A stretch of DNA of 28,036 bases from DMER64 sp041652255 (GTDB lineage: Bacteria > Bacteroidota > Bacteroidia > Bacteroidales > UBA932), in NCBI GenBank assembly GCA_041652255.1, contig JBAZHT010000020.1, forward strand, positions 1 through 28,036, given 5' to 3'. A program made the translations under genes and the position numbers. The notes beneath the pieces were generated by a model. That model worked only from the letters and a program-made list of their open reading frames with translations. It was not told the DNA's origin and searched no databases. Shown here one piece after another: positions 15,193-23,721 of this stretch (positions are counted from its first letter, which is position 1; every line of letters begins with the position of its first letter).

Positions 15193-16815
15193 ATGAAAAA
15201 CAGAACCTTATCAATCAGCTTGCTCATAGCAGTAAGTATTGTTTCTATTTGCCCTCAGGCAACCGCTCAGGATGCGGTTGTAAAAAGAATTATTGAAGAG
15301 GGTACGCTCAACAACAAAACACAGTGCCATCTGGATGTTTTGTCAAACCGCATAGGAGGACGCCCGGTAGGATCGGACGCCTACAATGCCGCTGTTCAAT
15401 GGACAGCCTCTCAATTTGAATCCTGGGGACTGGAAGTTTCCATAGAAGAAGCCGGTGAAACCCGCGTTGGGTTCAGTCGCGGCCCCTGGTTTGGAACATT
15501 ATGCGGGGACGTATTTCCCGGAAGTGACGGCATTCATTTGCATTTTGCCACCCCCTCCTACACTGCAGGAACCAAAGGACTTCAACGGGGACACGTGGTT
15601 ATTGAACCAAAAACCCAGGCCGAATTTGACCGAATGAAAGGAGTCCTTAAAGGAGCCTGGGTCTTAATTACAGGAAGTAACACAGGATGGCCCGTGGAAA
15701 GAACCGAAAAAGCGGACCTGAGAAGGGATTCCCTGATCCGTCTGAATGAAGAGGTTTCCCTTCATAACAACCAGGTAATTCGCCGTTACAGAACGCGTTC
15801 GGGAGACCGGCGGATGAATGTGGATGAAATGCAGGAAGCACTCAAAGACAGTCTTCGCAAAACAGAAGATGAGCCCGCTCTCTTTTACAGGCAAATGGTA
15901 GAAGCAGGCATACTGGGTCTTATCCAGGCATCCCCTGTCCCCATTACGGCTCTTTGGGACAAAGAAACCGTTTTTGGAGAAAATTCTTCTTTTGAAAACC
16001 TGCCGACCATTCCTGATATCAAACTGGATGAACACCAGTACCAATACATTTACCAACTGGTTAAAGAAAGACGTCCCATAGAACTTGAATTTGACATCCG
16101 GAACCATTTTCGCCCGGGTCCCGTAAAATTCCACAACGTAGTAGCCAAAATGACAGGATCCCGTTATCCGGATGAATATATTATGGTTAGCGGTCACCTG
16201 GATTCTTACGACGTAGCTACGGGAGGTGTTGACTGCGGTGTGGGTGTCACTCCCGCCATGGAATCTGCCCGTTTGTTATCTGTAGCCGGAGCCAAACCCA
16301 AACGTTCCATACTTTTTGTATTGTTTGCCGGTGAAGAATTCGGTCTTCTGGGTGCTACTGCCTGGGTAGAACAGCATAAAGACAAACTGGATAAAATTTC
16401 CAACCTGTTCAACAGGGACGGAGCCCCTCTTGCTGCCAGCGGCGTAGCTGTTCCCGCAGCCATGTATGAAGACTTTGTGAAAGCATCCGGGTACTTATCT
16501 TCCATAAATCCCGAGTTTCCTTTTTCCGTAGACACCATTCCCACCCGTCCAAAACCCACACGCACCGGAGGTACTGATGCGTCCGTTTTTGCGATTCACG
16601 GAGTTCCTACCGTTTCCTTACGTGACAGTGACGTGAAAGGATACAACTTCAACTACAGAGAGATATGGCATACAGAAAGGGATCTTTTCACCAAGAGTAT
16701 TGCTGAATACCAGGAACATACGTCTGTAGTTCAGGCTGTGCTCATATACAACCTGGCAAACCTGAACCACCTGCTGTCCCGTGAAGGTATGTATTCCCTT
16801 CCGGAAGAGAAGTAA
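15193..16815 (+). CDS. Secreted M28-family zinc peptidase (glutamate carboxypeptidase-like)
   Basis: The 540-residue product has a signal peptide (about 1-26, ending ATAQ) and a C-terminal M28 catalytic domain with an inserted PA-like region before it. Predicted dizinc ligands are all present: His335 in SGHLDSYD, bridging Asp347 in GGVDCGVGV, catalytic Glu381 and ligand Glu382 in FAGEEFG, Asp409 in NRDGAP and His493 in WHTERDLF. Most relatives have Asp-Asp at the bridging position; here the second is Cys348. The architecture resembles the plasma glutamate carboxypeptidase/M28B group, which trims peptides or dipeptides outside the cytoplasm. It is followed by a serpin gene after a 40-nt gap with its own promoter-like box, so protease and inhibitor are neighbours, though serpins target serine or cysteine proteases rather than M28. 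Confidence 0.9.
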   Translation: MKNRTLSISLLIAVSIVSICPQATAQDAVVKRIIEEGTLNNKTQCHLDVLSNRIGGRPVGSDAYNAAVQWTASQFESWGLEVSIEEAGETRVGFSRGPWFGTLCGDVFPGSDGIHLHFATPSYTAGTKGLQRGHVVIEPKTQAEFDRMKGVLKGAWVLITGSNTGWPVERTEKADLRRDSLIRLNEEVSLHNNQVIRRYRTRSGDRRMNVDEMQEALKDSLRKTEDEPALFYRQMVEAGILGLIQASPVPITALWDKETVFGENSSFENLPTIPDIKLDEHQYQYIYQLVKERRPIELEFDIRNHFRPGPVKFHNVVAKMTGSRYPDEYIMVSGHLDSYDVATGGVDCGVGVTPAMESARLLSVAGAKPKRSILFVLFAGEEFGLLGATAWVEQHKDKLDKISNLFNRDGAPLAASGVAVPAAMYEDFVKASGYLSSINPEFPFSVDTIPTRPKPTRTGGTDASVFAIHGVPTVSLRDSDVKGYNFNYREIWHTERDLFTKSIAEYQEHTSVVQAVLIYNLANLNHLLSREGMYSLPEEK

Positions 16816-16842
16816 ATCATGCAACGTTTTGTTCAGGAAATG

Positions 16843-16850
16843 TATCTTTA
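16843..16850 (+). promoter_or_regulatory. -7-like box (TATCTTTA) abutting serpin start
   Basis: One base off TAnnTTTG, ending 5 nt before the ATG at 16856. This supports that start over the in-frame Met at 16781, which lies inside the M28 gene. No clear -33 was found. Confidence 0.45.
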
Positions 16851-16855
16851 AATTG

Positions 16856-18109
16856 ATGAAATACAGGTTCTATACATATCTGTTATATGCTTTTGTTCTG
16901 CCCGGATTCTTTTCCGGATGTGACCGGTTGCCGCAACAAACTAACCAGCGACGGGACATTATCCTGACAAAAACAGAACAGGCTTTGTCTGCGGAAGCCA
17001 ACCGTTTCGCTTTTGATCTGTTCCAACAGGTTAATACCGAGGATAAAAATTATTTTATTTCTCCCTTGAGCACCTCTCTGGCTTTATCCATGACAGCCAA
17101 CGGAACAGCCGGGGAAACGGCAGCACAAATGAAAGATGTTCTTGGTTTTGAAGAATTTACTTACGAACAAATGAACGGGTTCTTCAAAAAAATGTCTGCA
17201 GAACTGAAAAAAGCCGATCAACTGACCGAGTTGGGTATCGCCAATTCGGTCTGGATCCTGGAAGGTTTTCCTGTATATGAAAAATTCAAAGACATTGTCC
17301 GAACCTGGTACCTGGCACAAATAGAGGAATTGGACTTTTTCTCCCCAACGGCAATTCAAACGATCAATGACTGGTGCGCTGCAAAAACGAACGGGAAAAT
17401 TGATGAGATTATTGATGAGATACCTCCTTCAATGGTTATGTATCTGATCAATGCCCTGTATTTCAAGGGAACATGGACATATTCCTTTGATAAAGCGGCC
17501 TCTTACAGCGACCGTTTTTACGGAGATGACGGGTCTTCTCCGTTAACGGATTTTATGCTCCAGACTGAAACGTTCCCTTACCTTGATCACGAACTTTGCC
17601 AGGTAGCTGAACTTCCTTACGGGAATGAAGCTTTCTCCATGGTGTTGATGCTCCCCAAACCGGGTGTTCATGTGGATCGTATGATAAAAGAATTCATGAA
17701 TACCCAAAAATGGGATATTATAGCCAGGGAATTGAAAGACTCTGAACGAAAACTGACCGTATCCATGCCAAAGTTCCGTTTTGAATACGAGAAAGACCTC
17801 ATACCTACCTTGCAGGCCATGGGCATGATCATCCCCTTTATGGAAGGAATGGCCGATTTCAGCAATATGTCTCCCTCTGGAGGTCTTTATATTGGTCTTG
17901 TCAAACAGAAAACATACGTAGAGGTCAATGAAGAAGGGACGGAGGCTGCAGCAGTAACCGTAGTCGGTGTGGAAAAAAGTGCCATTGAACCCGATGATCC
18001 GCTTCCTTTTTATGTAAACCGTTCTTTTGTTTATGTGATCAAAGAAAAAAGTACCGGCATTATTCTTTTCATGGGGAAGATGTCCGATCTTAACCGGGAT
18101 CCAGCCTGA
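16856..18109 (+). CDS. Serpin-family protease inhibitor, lipoprotein
   Basis: From 16856 the product is 417 residues. A lipoprotein signal ends FFSGC with Cys 22. Serpin landmarks follow: NYFISPLSTSLALSMTANGTAGETAAQM, INALYFKGTW, ELPYGNEAFSMVLMLP and the C-terminal FVYVIKEKSTGIILFMGKM. The reactive-loop hinge EEGTEAAAVT (359-368) has the small residues needed for loop insertion, so it should be an inhibitory serpin. By counting from the hinge, the scissile bond falls near Lys374-Ser375, suggesting a trypsin-like or similar target; the exact P1 residue is uncertain because the loop beyond it is longer than in alpha-1-antitrypsin. Its TGA overlaps the ATG of the acyltransferase-like gene (TGATG), so the two are translationally coupled. 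Confidence 0.93.
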   Translation: MKYRFYTYLLYAFVLPGFFSGCDRLPQQTNQRRDIILTKTEQALSAEANRFAFDLFQQVNTEDKNYFISPLSTSLALSMTANGTAGETAAQMKDVLGFEEFTYEQMNGFFKKMSAELKKADQLTELGIANSVWILEGFPVYEKFKDIVRTWYLAQIEELDFFSPTAIQTINDWCAAKTNGKIDEIIDEIPPSMVMYLINALYFKGTWTYSFDKAASYSDRFYGDDGSSPLTDFMLQTETFPYLDHELCQVAELPYGNEAFSMVLMLPKPGVHVDRMIKEFMNTQKWDIIARELKDSERKLTVSMPKFRFEYEKDLIPTLQAMGMIIPFMEGMADFSNMSPSGGLYIGLVKQKTYVEVNEEGTEAAAVTVVGVEKSAIEPDDPLPFYVNRSFVYVIKEKSTGIILFMGKMSDLNRDPA

Positions 18110-19404
18110 TGAGAGGAAAAGGTTTCTGGTACCCTTTGGACAATGCCGCAAAGATATTTCCGGCTGTTAGCAATTCCGAGGTAACCTACGTTTTTCGCAT
18201 CTCGGTTGTCCTTAAGCATAAAATTCATATAAAAAGTCTGTTCAACGCTGTACGGACCATAGAAAAACGTTTCCCGTATTACCATGTCACCCTGAAGAAG
18301 GGTTTTTTTTGGTATTACCTGGAATCCAGCCGGTTACCGACTCCTGTGGTATTTGATCATGATGTACCATGCAGAAAATTTGCAAAAGACGGTCTTTTAA
18401 TGCGTGTTTTGGCGGCCGATAACAGGATAAGTGTCGAATTTTCCCACTTACTTACCGACGGTGGAGGAGCCATGGAGTATTTCAAGACTTTGCTGGCACA
18501 ATACTTTCTGAACCGGGATATTGAAATTCCCGGGGATTTTGCATATCCTGATCCTTCGGAAAAAGCAGATCCGGCTGAATTTGAAGATGATTACAACCGT
18601 TTCTTTAAAGAAAACATCCCGGTTAATGCCAGAAGACCCAAAGCATACCACCTGCCGTTCCCTTTAAACCAGAAACCCCGGTTCGGGATCTTGTCAGCAA
18701 CAACACCTGTGGATGCACTGAAAGAAAAAGCCAGGGAAAAAGGCGTAAACATTACCGTATACCTTACTGCCGTTTATCTTTATGCAATACAGCAGATATG
18801 GGAAAACCCGGCATTCAACCGCAGAAAGAAAAAGCCCGGAAAACTGAGCATTCAGATACCGGTAAACCTACGCAAGAGTTATCCCAGCAAATCCATGCGA
18901 AATTTCTCCCTGTTTGTGATGCCGGAAATTGATCCGGGACTGGGTCACTATACTTTTGATGAAATCGTAAAAACCGTTTTTCATCAAATGCAGCTGGAAA
19001 CCGACACAAGACTGATCAATAAGATTATTTCACGTAACGTAGGCAGTGAAAGGAAAATTGTTGTCCGGGCCATTCCTCTTTTTATAAAAGACCCGGTACT
19101 TCGGATCAATCACCGTACCATGGGTTGCAGTCAATACAGCGGTGTGTTGTCCAACCTGGGCATAATTCGTTTTCCCGCATCAATGCTCACTCATATTGAA
19201 TCCCTGATGGTTATATCCCCGCCTCCCAACAAAATGATACGGGTAAGCTGCGGAATGTTAGGCTTTAACGAGCAAATAACCATTACTTTTGGGAATATTA
19301 CACGCAGCAAGGAACTGGAAAAAAATTTTTTTCGCTTTCTGACCGGGGAAAAGATTCCCGTCGCCATAACATATAATAGAAATTGCCATGATGAATGTGT
19401 GTAA
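18109..19404 (+). CDS. Alcohol acetyltransferase-like / condensation-fold acyltransferase
   Basis: The 431-residue protein has the two-lobed chloramphenicol-acetyltransferase/condensation fold signature: His113-LLT-Asp117-Gly118 (HxxxDG) in VEFSHLLTDGGGAMEYF, and later the helix ITVYLTAVYLYAIQ, then IQIPVNLRKSYPSKSMRNFSLF, the counterpart of the PVNLR segment in such acyltransferases. Enzymes of this fold move acyl groups from a thioester to an alcohol or amine. No signal peptide is seen, so it is probably cytoplasmic or on the inner face of the membrane. The start overlaps the serpin stop; the end overlaps the zinc-ribbon membrane gene by 17 nt. Pairing with a DUF6320-type protein matches arrangements I recall from Firmicutes. 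The acyl donor and acceptor are unknown. Confidence 0.8.
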   Translation: MRGKGFWYPLDNAAKIFPAVSNSEVTYVFRISVVLKHKIHIKSLFNAVRTIEKRFPYYHVTLKKGFFWYYLESSRLPTPVVFDHDVPCRKFAKDGLLMRVLAADNRISVEFSHLLTDGGGAMEYFKTLLAQYFLNRDIEIPGDFAYPDPSEKADPAEFEDDYNRFFKENIPVNARRPKAYHLPFPLNQKPRFGILSATTPVDALKEKAREKGVNITVYLTAVYLYAIQQIWENPAFNRRKKKPGKLSIQIPVNLRKSYPSKSMRNFSLFVMPEIDPGLGHYTFDEIVKTVFHQMQLETDTRLINKIISRNVGSERKIVVRAIPLFIKDPVLRINHRTMGCSQYSGVLSNLGIIRFPASMLTHIESLMVISPPPNKMIRVSCGMLGFNEQITITFGNITRSKELEKNFFRFLTGEKIPVAITYNRNCHDECV

Positions 19405-20089
19405 AAAGTGTGGCGTAGAACTGGACGTCAACATGAACTATTGTCCCCTATGCGGACATAAAACGAATATTTTAAGCGAAGAATCCGGCAGCAACAAGGA
19501 TGAAACGTATGATTTTCAAGAGCTTTCAAATGTTCAGAAAAGAAAGGTGTTCTGGGACCTGTCCCTTATTGTTTTACTTGCCGGAATGATCACGTCAACC
19601 ATAATTGACCTGATCATCAACAAGAATATTACCTGGTCCAAGTATACCATTACCATAGGATTGTCTCTGGTAATACACATTTCCCTGGTTGTGTTCCTGC
19701 ATGCAAGGATCATTTCCCTGCTGATCTCCGGATACATTACCAATTCAGTACTGATCATCCTTCTTGACCTTATGAATAAGCGACTGGACTGGGCCCTTAC
19801 CGTAGGGATCCCTTTACTGTTTTCGGCTTATCTGATCACACTGCTCTTAAGCCTGATCATTAAAAAATCAAAACAAAAGGGAGTAAATATCATCGCATAT
19901 ATCCTGCTTGGCATTGCGGTAGCGGGAATGTGTACTGAAGGAATCCTTTCCCTGCAAATGAATAATACGATAACGTTTCACTGGAGCCTGATTATGCTGG
20001 TATGTATGACAGCCATATCTGCCATTCTTTTGTTCATTCACTTTCGTTTAAAAAAGGTTACCGATCTCAGAAAATTTTTCCATATTTGA
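19388..20089 (+). CDS. Zinc-ribbon multi-span membrane protein (DUF6320-like)
   Basis: The 233-residue product begins with a zinc ribbon, Cys5-x2-Cys8 and Cys19-x2-Cys22 (CKKCGVELDVNMNYCPLCG), followed by a polar linker of about 30 residues and roughly six hydrophobic segments from residue 56 to the end, with a short basic tail. This resembles DUF6320, a family without a known function that I recall being found beside alcohol acetyltransferase-like genes. It overlaps the acyltransferase gene by 17 nt and is followed by an aldehyde dehydrogenase after 22 nt, so it is probably the membrane partner of that system. Either of two adjacent Met codons (19388 or 19391) could start it. Confidence 0.75.
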   Translation: MMNVCKKCGVELDVNMNYCPLCGHKTNILSEESGSNKDETYDFQELSNVQKRKVFWDLSLIVLLAGMITSTIIDLIINKNITWSKYTITIGLSLVIHISLVVFLHARIISLLISGYITNSVLIILLDLMNKRLDWALTVGIPLLFSAYLITLLLSLIIKKSKQKGVNIIAYILLGIAVAGMCTEGILSLQMNNTITFHWSLIMLVCMTAISAILLFIHFRLKKVTDLRKFFHI

Positions 20090-20111
20090 AAAACCCTGAC
20101 ATCAAAAAGAC

Positions 20112-21488
20112 ATGAAAAATTTTTCTGATCTACTTGAAACACAACGTACATTTTTCTTATCGGGAAAAACCCGTGACCTGTCATTCAGACTCAAAGCTCT
20201 TAAGCAATTATCTGAATGCATCATCCGGTTCAAAACGGAGATCCTGGAAGCATTGCACACAGATCTGAATAAATCGGCCATCGAAGGGGAAATGACCGAG
20301 ATAAGTGTGCTCCAGGAAGAGATCCGTTATGTTTCAAAACACATCCGCAAATGGAGTAAACCCGTAAAAGCCTGCACTCCTCTGGCTCTATTTCCGGCAA
20401 AGAGTTACCGGATTGCAGAGCCTTACGGAGTGGTCCTGATCATGTCTCCATGGAACTACCCACTTTTGTTATCCCTGGAACCCCTGGTAGGAGCGATAGC
20501 TGCCGGAAACTGTGCCGTTATAAAGCCTTCGGCGTATTCTCCTGCAACCTCATCAATCGTCTCCCGTATCATCCGGGAATGTTTTCCACCTGAATACTGC
20601 ACGGTTGTGGAAGGAGGACGTGCGGAAAACTCGGGCTTGCTGGCATTGCCTTTCGATTACATTTTCTTCACCGGAAGTACCACGGTGGGTAAAAAGGTCA
20701 TGGAAGCCGCCTCGGCAAATTTAATTCCGGTTAGCCTTGAGTTGGGGGGGAAAAGTCCGGTGATCATTCACAAAAGTGCCGATGTGGATCTGGCTGCCAA
20801 ACGTATTGTCTTTGGGAAATTCATCAATGCCGGCCAAACGTGTGTAGCTCCTGATTACATCCTGGTTCCGGAAAGTATGCAGGAAAAATTGCAGGAACGT
20901 TTGTGTCACTGGATTGAAGTGTTTTACCCTGTGGATGAACAGGGCTTGATTGAAAATTACCCGCGAATGGTCAACGAAAAGCATTTTGACCGTGTACTGG
21001 GATTGCTTAAAAATGAAAAGATAATCCTGGGCGGAGAAAGTATCCGGCAGACATTGACTATCAATCCGACCGTTCTTACAGATGTATTCCCCGACAGTCC
21101 CGTTATGCAGGAAGAAATTTTTGGGCCGGTACTTCCGGTTCTCTCTTACAACACGCTTAACGAAGCCATAGAATTCGTCCGTAGCAGGCCCAAGCCGTTG
21201 GCATTATATTTATTTTCAAAAGACAAAAATGCACGTGAAAAAGTGTTTCGTGAACTTTCATTTGGAGGGGGTTGTGTAAATGATACACTGGTACATGTGG
21301 CCTCTTCATACCTCCCTTTCGGGGGTGTGGGATATAGCGGAATGGGATCCTATCATGGAAAAGCAAGTTTTGACACGTTTACCCACTACAAAAGTATTGT
21401 AGACAAAGGCATACGTTTGGATCCATCTTTGAGATACCGTCCTTACACTCCCCGAAAGATCAACTGGCTGAAACAGGTGTTTTTTTAA
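20112..21488 (+). CDS. NAD(P)-dependent aldehyde dehydrogenase
   Basis: The 458-residue protein is a class 3-like aldehyde dehydrogenase. Motifs in order: GVVLIMSPWNYPLLLSLEPLVGA (cofactor site), FFTGSTTVGKKVMEAA, catalytic Glu210 in LELGGKSP, catalytic Cys244 in NAGQTCVAPDY, EEIFGPVLPVL and a hydrophobic C-terminal tail after LPFGGVGYSGMG. Members oxidise fatty or aromatic aldehydes to acids. It follows the zinc-ribbon membrane gene by 22 nt and is likely co-transcribed with it, which would fit processing of a lipid-type aldehyde, but the substrate is inferred. Seven consecutive G at 20744-20750 encode part of the LELGGK motif. Confidence 0.92.
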   Translation: MKNFSDLLETQRTFFLSGKTRDLSFRLKALKQLSECIIRFKTEILEALHTDLNKSAIEGEMTEISVLQEEIRYVSKHIRKWSKPVKACTPLALFPAKSYRIAEPYGVVLIMSPWNYPLLLSLEPLVGAIAAGNCAVIKPSAYSPATSSIVSRIIRECFPPEYCTVVEGGRAENSGLLALPFDYIFFTGSTTVGKKVMEAASANLIPVSLELGGKSPVIIHKSADVDLAAKRIVFGKFINAGQTCVAPDYILVPESMQEKLQERLCHWIEVFYPVDEQGLIENYPRMVNEKHFDRVLGLLKNEKIILGGESIRQTLTINPTVLTDVFPDSPVMQEEIFGPVLPVLSYNTLNEAIEFVRSRPKPLALYLFSKDKNAREKVFRELSFGGGCVNDTLVHVASSYLPFGGVGYSGMGSYHGKASFDTFTHYKSIVDKGIRLDPSLRYRPYTPRKINWLKQVFF

Positions 21489-21495
21489 TTTTTGT

Positions 21496-21503
21496 TATCT
21501 TTG
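21496..21503 (+). promoter_or_regulatory. -7 box (TATCTTTG) upstream of the KamA-like gene
   Basis: Exact TAnnTTTG, 8 nt after the ALDH stop and 88 nt before the chosen start at 21592. The implied leader of about 80 nt is much longer than for other genes here and contains pairable GTGAG/CTCAC and GGGG/CCCC arms. No clear -33 is visible. Confidence 0.5.
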
Positions 21504-21591
21504 TAGGTCGCTGTACTAAGTGAGCGGGGGTTTTTCCATTAATATTCCCCGGACAGATACTCACACATCAGTTATTCATAACACTCAATCA

Positions 21592-23697
21592 ATGAATCTG
21601 ACCATGAAGAAACAGAACGATATTCTTGTCTTAACAAAAAAGCAATTAAAAAGATTGTTTCAAAATCGCTTTCCGCATATTGTTACTATGGCCCGCGACA
21701 GTAAAAACGAAGAATCTTTTCGTACAAGCCTGAAACAATTTATAGCGCAACATCCAAACCATTCAGGCAAAGCAGCCTCCTCATTGAAGGCCTTGATAGA
21801 TCACGATCACAAAACGGTGTACGAATTGTCTAACGAGAGAAATTTTGAAATCAAAACCATCAGTTTGTTTAGGGAATGGCTAAGGGATGAAGTAAACAAT
21901 ACTATCAACACGGATTTTGTACTGGAATTATACAATCAATTTGAGTTGCTGGAAAATCCGAAGATCCAGAAGCCGACGGCTAAAAAAATCCTTAATTGGA
22001 TGAAAAAATGGAGGTCGGGACTAAGCCCCGGCATCGTTCATACCAGGGAAGATAACAAAGAGAGGATCATTAAGCTGCTTATGGCAAAGATCGAAAACCG
22101 CCAAAGCAAAAACAGCAAATACGTTTTTCCACCCGATAGTACGTACATGGCAAAATACAATATGGTAGAAAAATGGTGGGACGACCATCGTTTTCACCTG
22201 GCTATGGCCGCCCGTACCCCTTCAGAGGTAAACATGATGCTGAACAACTCCCTTTCACCTGAGACTATGGCTCTGTTAAAAGAAGCCCGGAAAAAGGGAA
22301 TCCCCACTTTTGCAACTCCCTACTACCTTTCTTTGCTTAATGTTTCCGATACGGGTTACAACGATCTGGCTATACGCAGTTATGTGCTGTATTCAAGGGA
22401 ATTGGTTGATACATTCGGCAACATTGTGGCCTGGGAGCGTGAAGATAAAGTGGGACCCGGTATCCCCAATGCCGCAGGATGGTTGTTGCCCAACAGCCAT
22501 AACATACACCGCAGGTATCCGGATGTAGCCATTCTCATACCGGATTCCGTAGGCAGGGCCTGCGGGGGATTGTGTGCTTCCTGCCAGAGAATGTACGATT
22601 TCCAGAACAAGCACCTGAATTTTGATCTTGAAGAATTGAAACCGCATGAGACCTGGGACAAAAAACTTCGTTCCCTTATGAAGTATTTTGAAGAAGACAC
22701 CCAACTGCGGGATATTCTGATTACAGGCGGAGATGCCCTGATGAGCCAGAACAAGATCTTGCGAAACTTGTTGGATGCCGTTTATAAAATGGCCCTTAGA
22801 AAGAAAAAAGCCAACAAGGGAAGGCCAAACGGTGAAAAATACGCGGAAATGCAACGCATTCGCCTGGGGACCAGGCTCCCCGTTTATCTGCCAATGCGCA
22901 TTGATGATGAGTTGCTGGAAATCTTAAAAGAGTTTAAAGAAAAAGCCTCCAAGATCGGGTTTAAACAATTCATCATTCAAACACACTTTGAGAGTCCGCT
23001 CGAAATCACGCTGGAAGCCAAACGTGGCATAAAGAAGATCCTTTCTACCGGTTGGTCCATAACAAACCAGCTGGTGTTTACCGTTGCCGCTTCCCGCCGG
23101 GGTCATACGGTGCAGTTGAGAAGAAAGCTCAACAAGCTGGGAGTGATCTCATACTACACGTTTTCCGTAAAAGGATTCAACGAAAATTACGCGGTTTTTG
23201 CACCCAATTGCCGTTCCGTCCAGGAACAGGAAGAAGAGAAAGTGACAGGCCGGCTTACCAGATCACAGGAAAATGCTTTATGTGACCTTTTTGAGAAGAG
23301 AGATAATATTTACAAGGACTTGAAAGTCTTTATGAAAGAACACAACCTGCCATTCCTGGCCACAGACCGGAATGTTTTAAATCTTCCGGGGATAGGAAAA
23401 AGCATGACCTATGAAATGATAGGACTTACACCCGATGGCAGACGCATCCTGAGCTTTGAACATGACCGTAACCGAATGCACAGTCCGGTCATAGATAATA
23501 TGGGAAACATCTATATAGTGGAAAACAAGTCGGTCGCTGCCTACTTAAGGCAATTAAAAGAGATAGGGGAAAATCCCACTGATTATGCAAGTATATGGTC
23601 CTATACCACCGGAAAAACAGAACCGCGTTTCAAAATGTACGAGTATCCGGAGTATGATTTTAATGCAACTGCTGAACTCACAAACTTCAAGATGTAG
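21592..23697 (+). CDS. KamA-family radical SAM protein (lysine aminomutase-like), long form
   Basis: The 701-residue product has the radical SAM cluster Cys324-x3-Cys328-x2-Cys331 (ACGGLCASCQRMYDF) and KamA-like segments ILITGGDALM, IRLGTRLPVYLPMRI and FIIQTHFESPLEIT. The family uses S-adenosylmethionine and usually pyridoxal phosphate to move amino groups on lysine or related residues. Lysine 2,3-aminomutase is about 415 residues; here about 290 residues precede the core (including WRSGLSPG and MAKYNMVEKWWDDHRFHLA) and about 180 follow. The start at 21592 (or Met at 21604) is preferred to a GTG at 21520. The substrate is not assigned; a role other than free lysine is possible. It has its own promoter. 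Confidence 0.85.
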   Translation: MNLTMKKQNDILVLTKKQLKRLFQNRFPHIVTMARDSKNEESFRTSLKQFIAQHPNHSGKAASSLKALIDHDHKTVYELSNERNFEIKTISLFREWLRDEVNNTINTDFVLELYNQFELLENPKIQKPTAKKILNWMKKWRSGLSPGIVHTREDNKERIIKLLMAKIENRQSKNSKYVFPPDSTYMAKYNMVEKWWDDHRFHLAMAARTPSEVNMMLNNSLSPETMALLKEARKKGIPTFATPYYLSLLNVSDTGYNDLAIRSYVLYSRELVDTFGNIVAWEREDKVGPGIPNAAGWLLPNSHNIHRRYPDVAILIPDSVGRACGGLCASCQRMYDFQNKHLNFDLEELKPHETWDKKLRSLMKYFEEDTQLRDILITGGDALMSQNKILRNLLDAVYKMALRKKKANKGRPNGEKYAEMQRIRLGTRLPVYLPMRIDDELLEILKEFKEKASKIGFKQFIIQTHFESPLEITLEAKRGIKKILSTGWSITNQLVFTVAASRRGHTVQLRRKLNKLGVISYYTFSVKGFNENYAVFAPNCRSVQEQEEEKVTGRLTRSQENALCDLFEKRDNIYKDLKVFMKEHNLPFLATDRNVLNLPGIGKSMTYEMIGLTPDGRRILSFEHDRNRMHSPVIDNMGNIYIVENKSVAAYLRQLKEIGENPTDYASIWSYTTGKTEPRFKMYEYPEYDFNATAELTNFKM

Positions 23698-23721
23698 GTG
23701 ATAGGTTTTCCTGTTATCAAA

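Noticed and set aside
17543..18151. 202-residue minus-strand frame opposite the serpin
   Set aside because: Antisense to an intact serpin gene and its coupled neighbour; no motif.
20744..20750. G7 tract as a phase-variable switch in the ALDH gene
   Set aside because: Seven G is short for a slipping tract, it codes for the conserved LELGGK motif, and the frame is intact.
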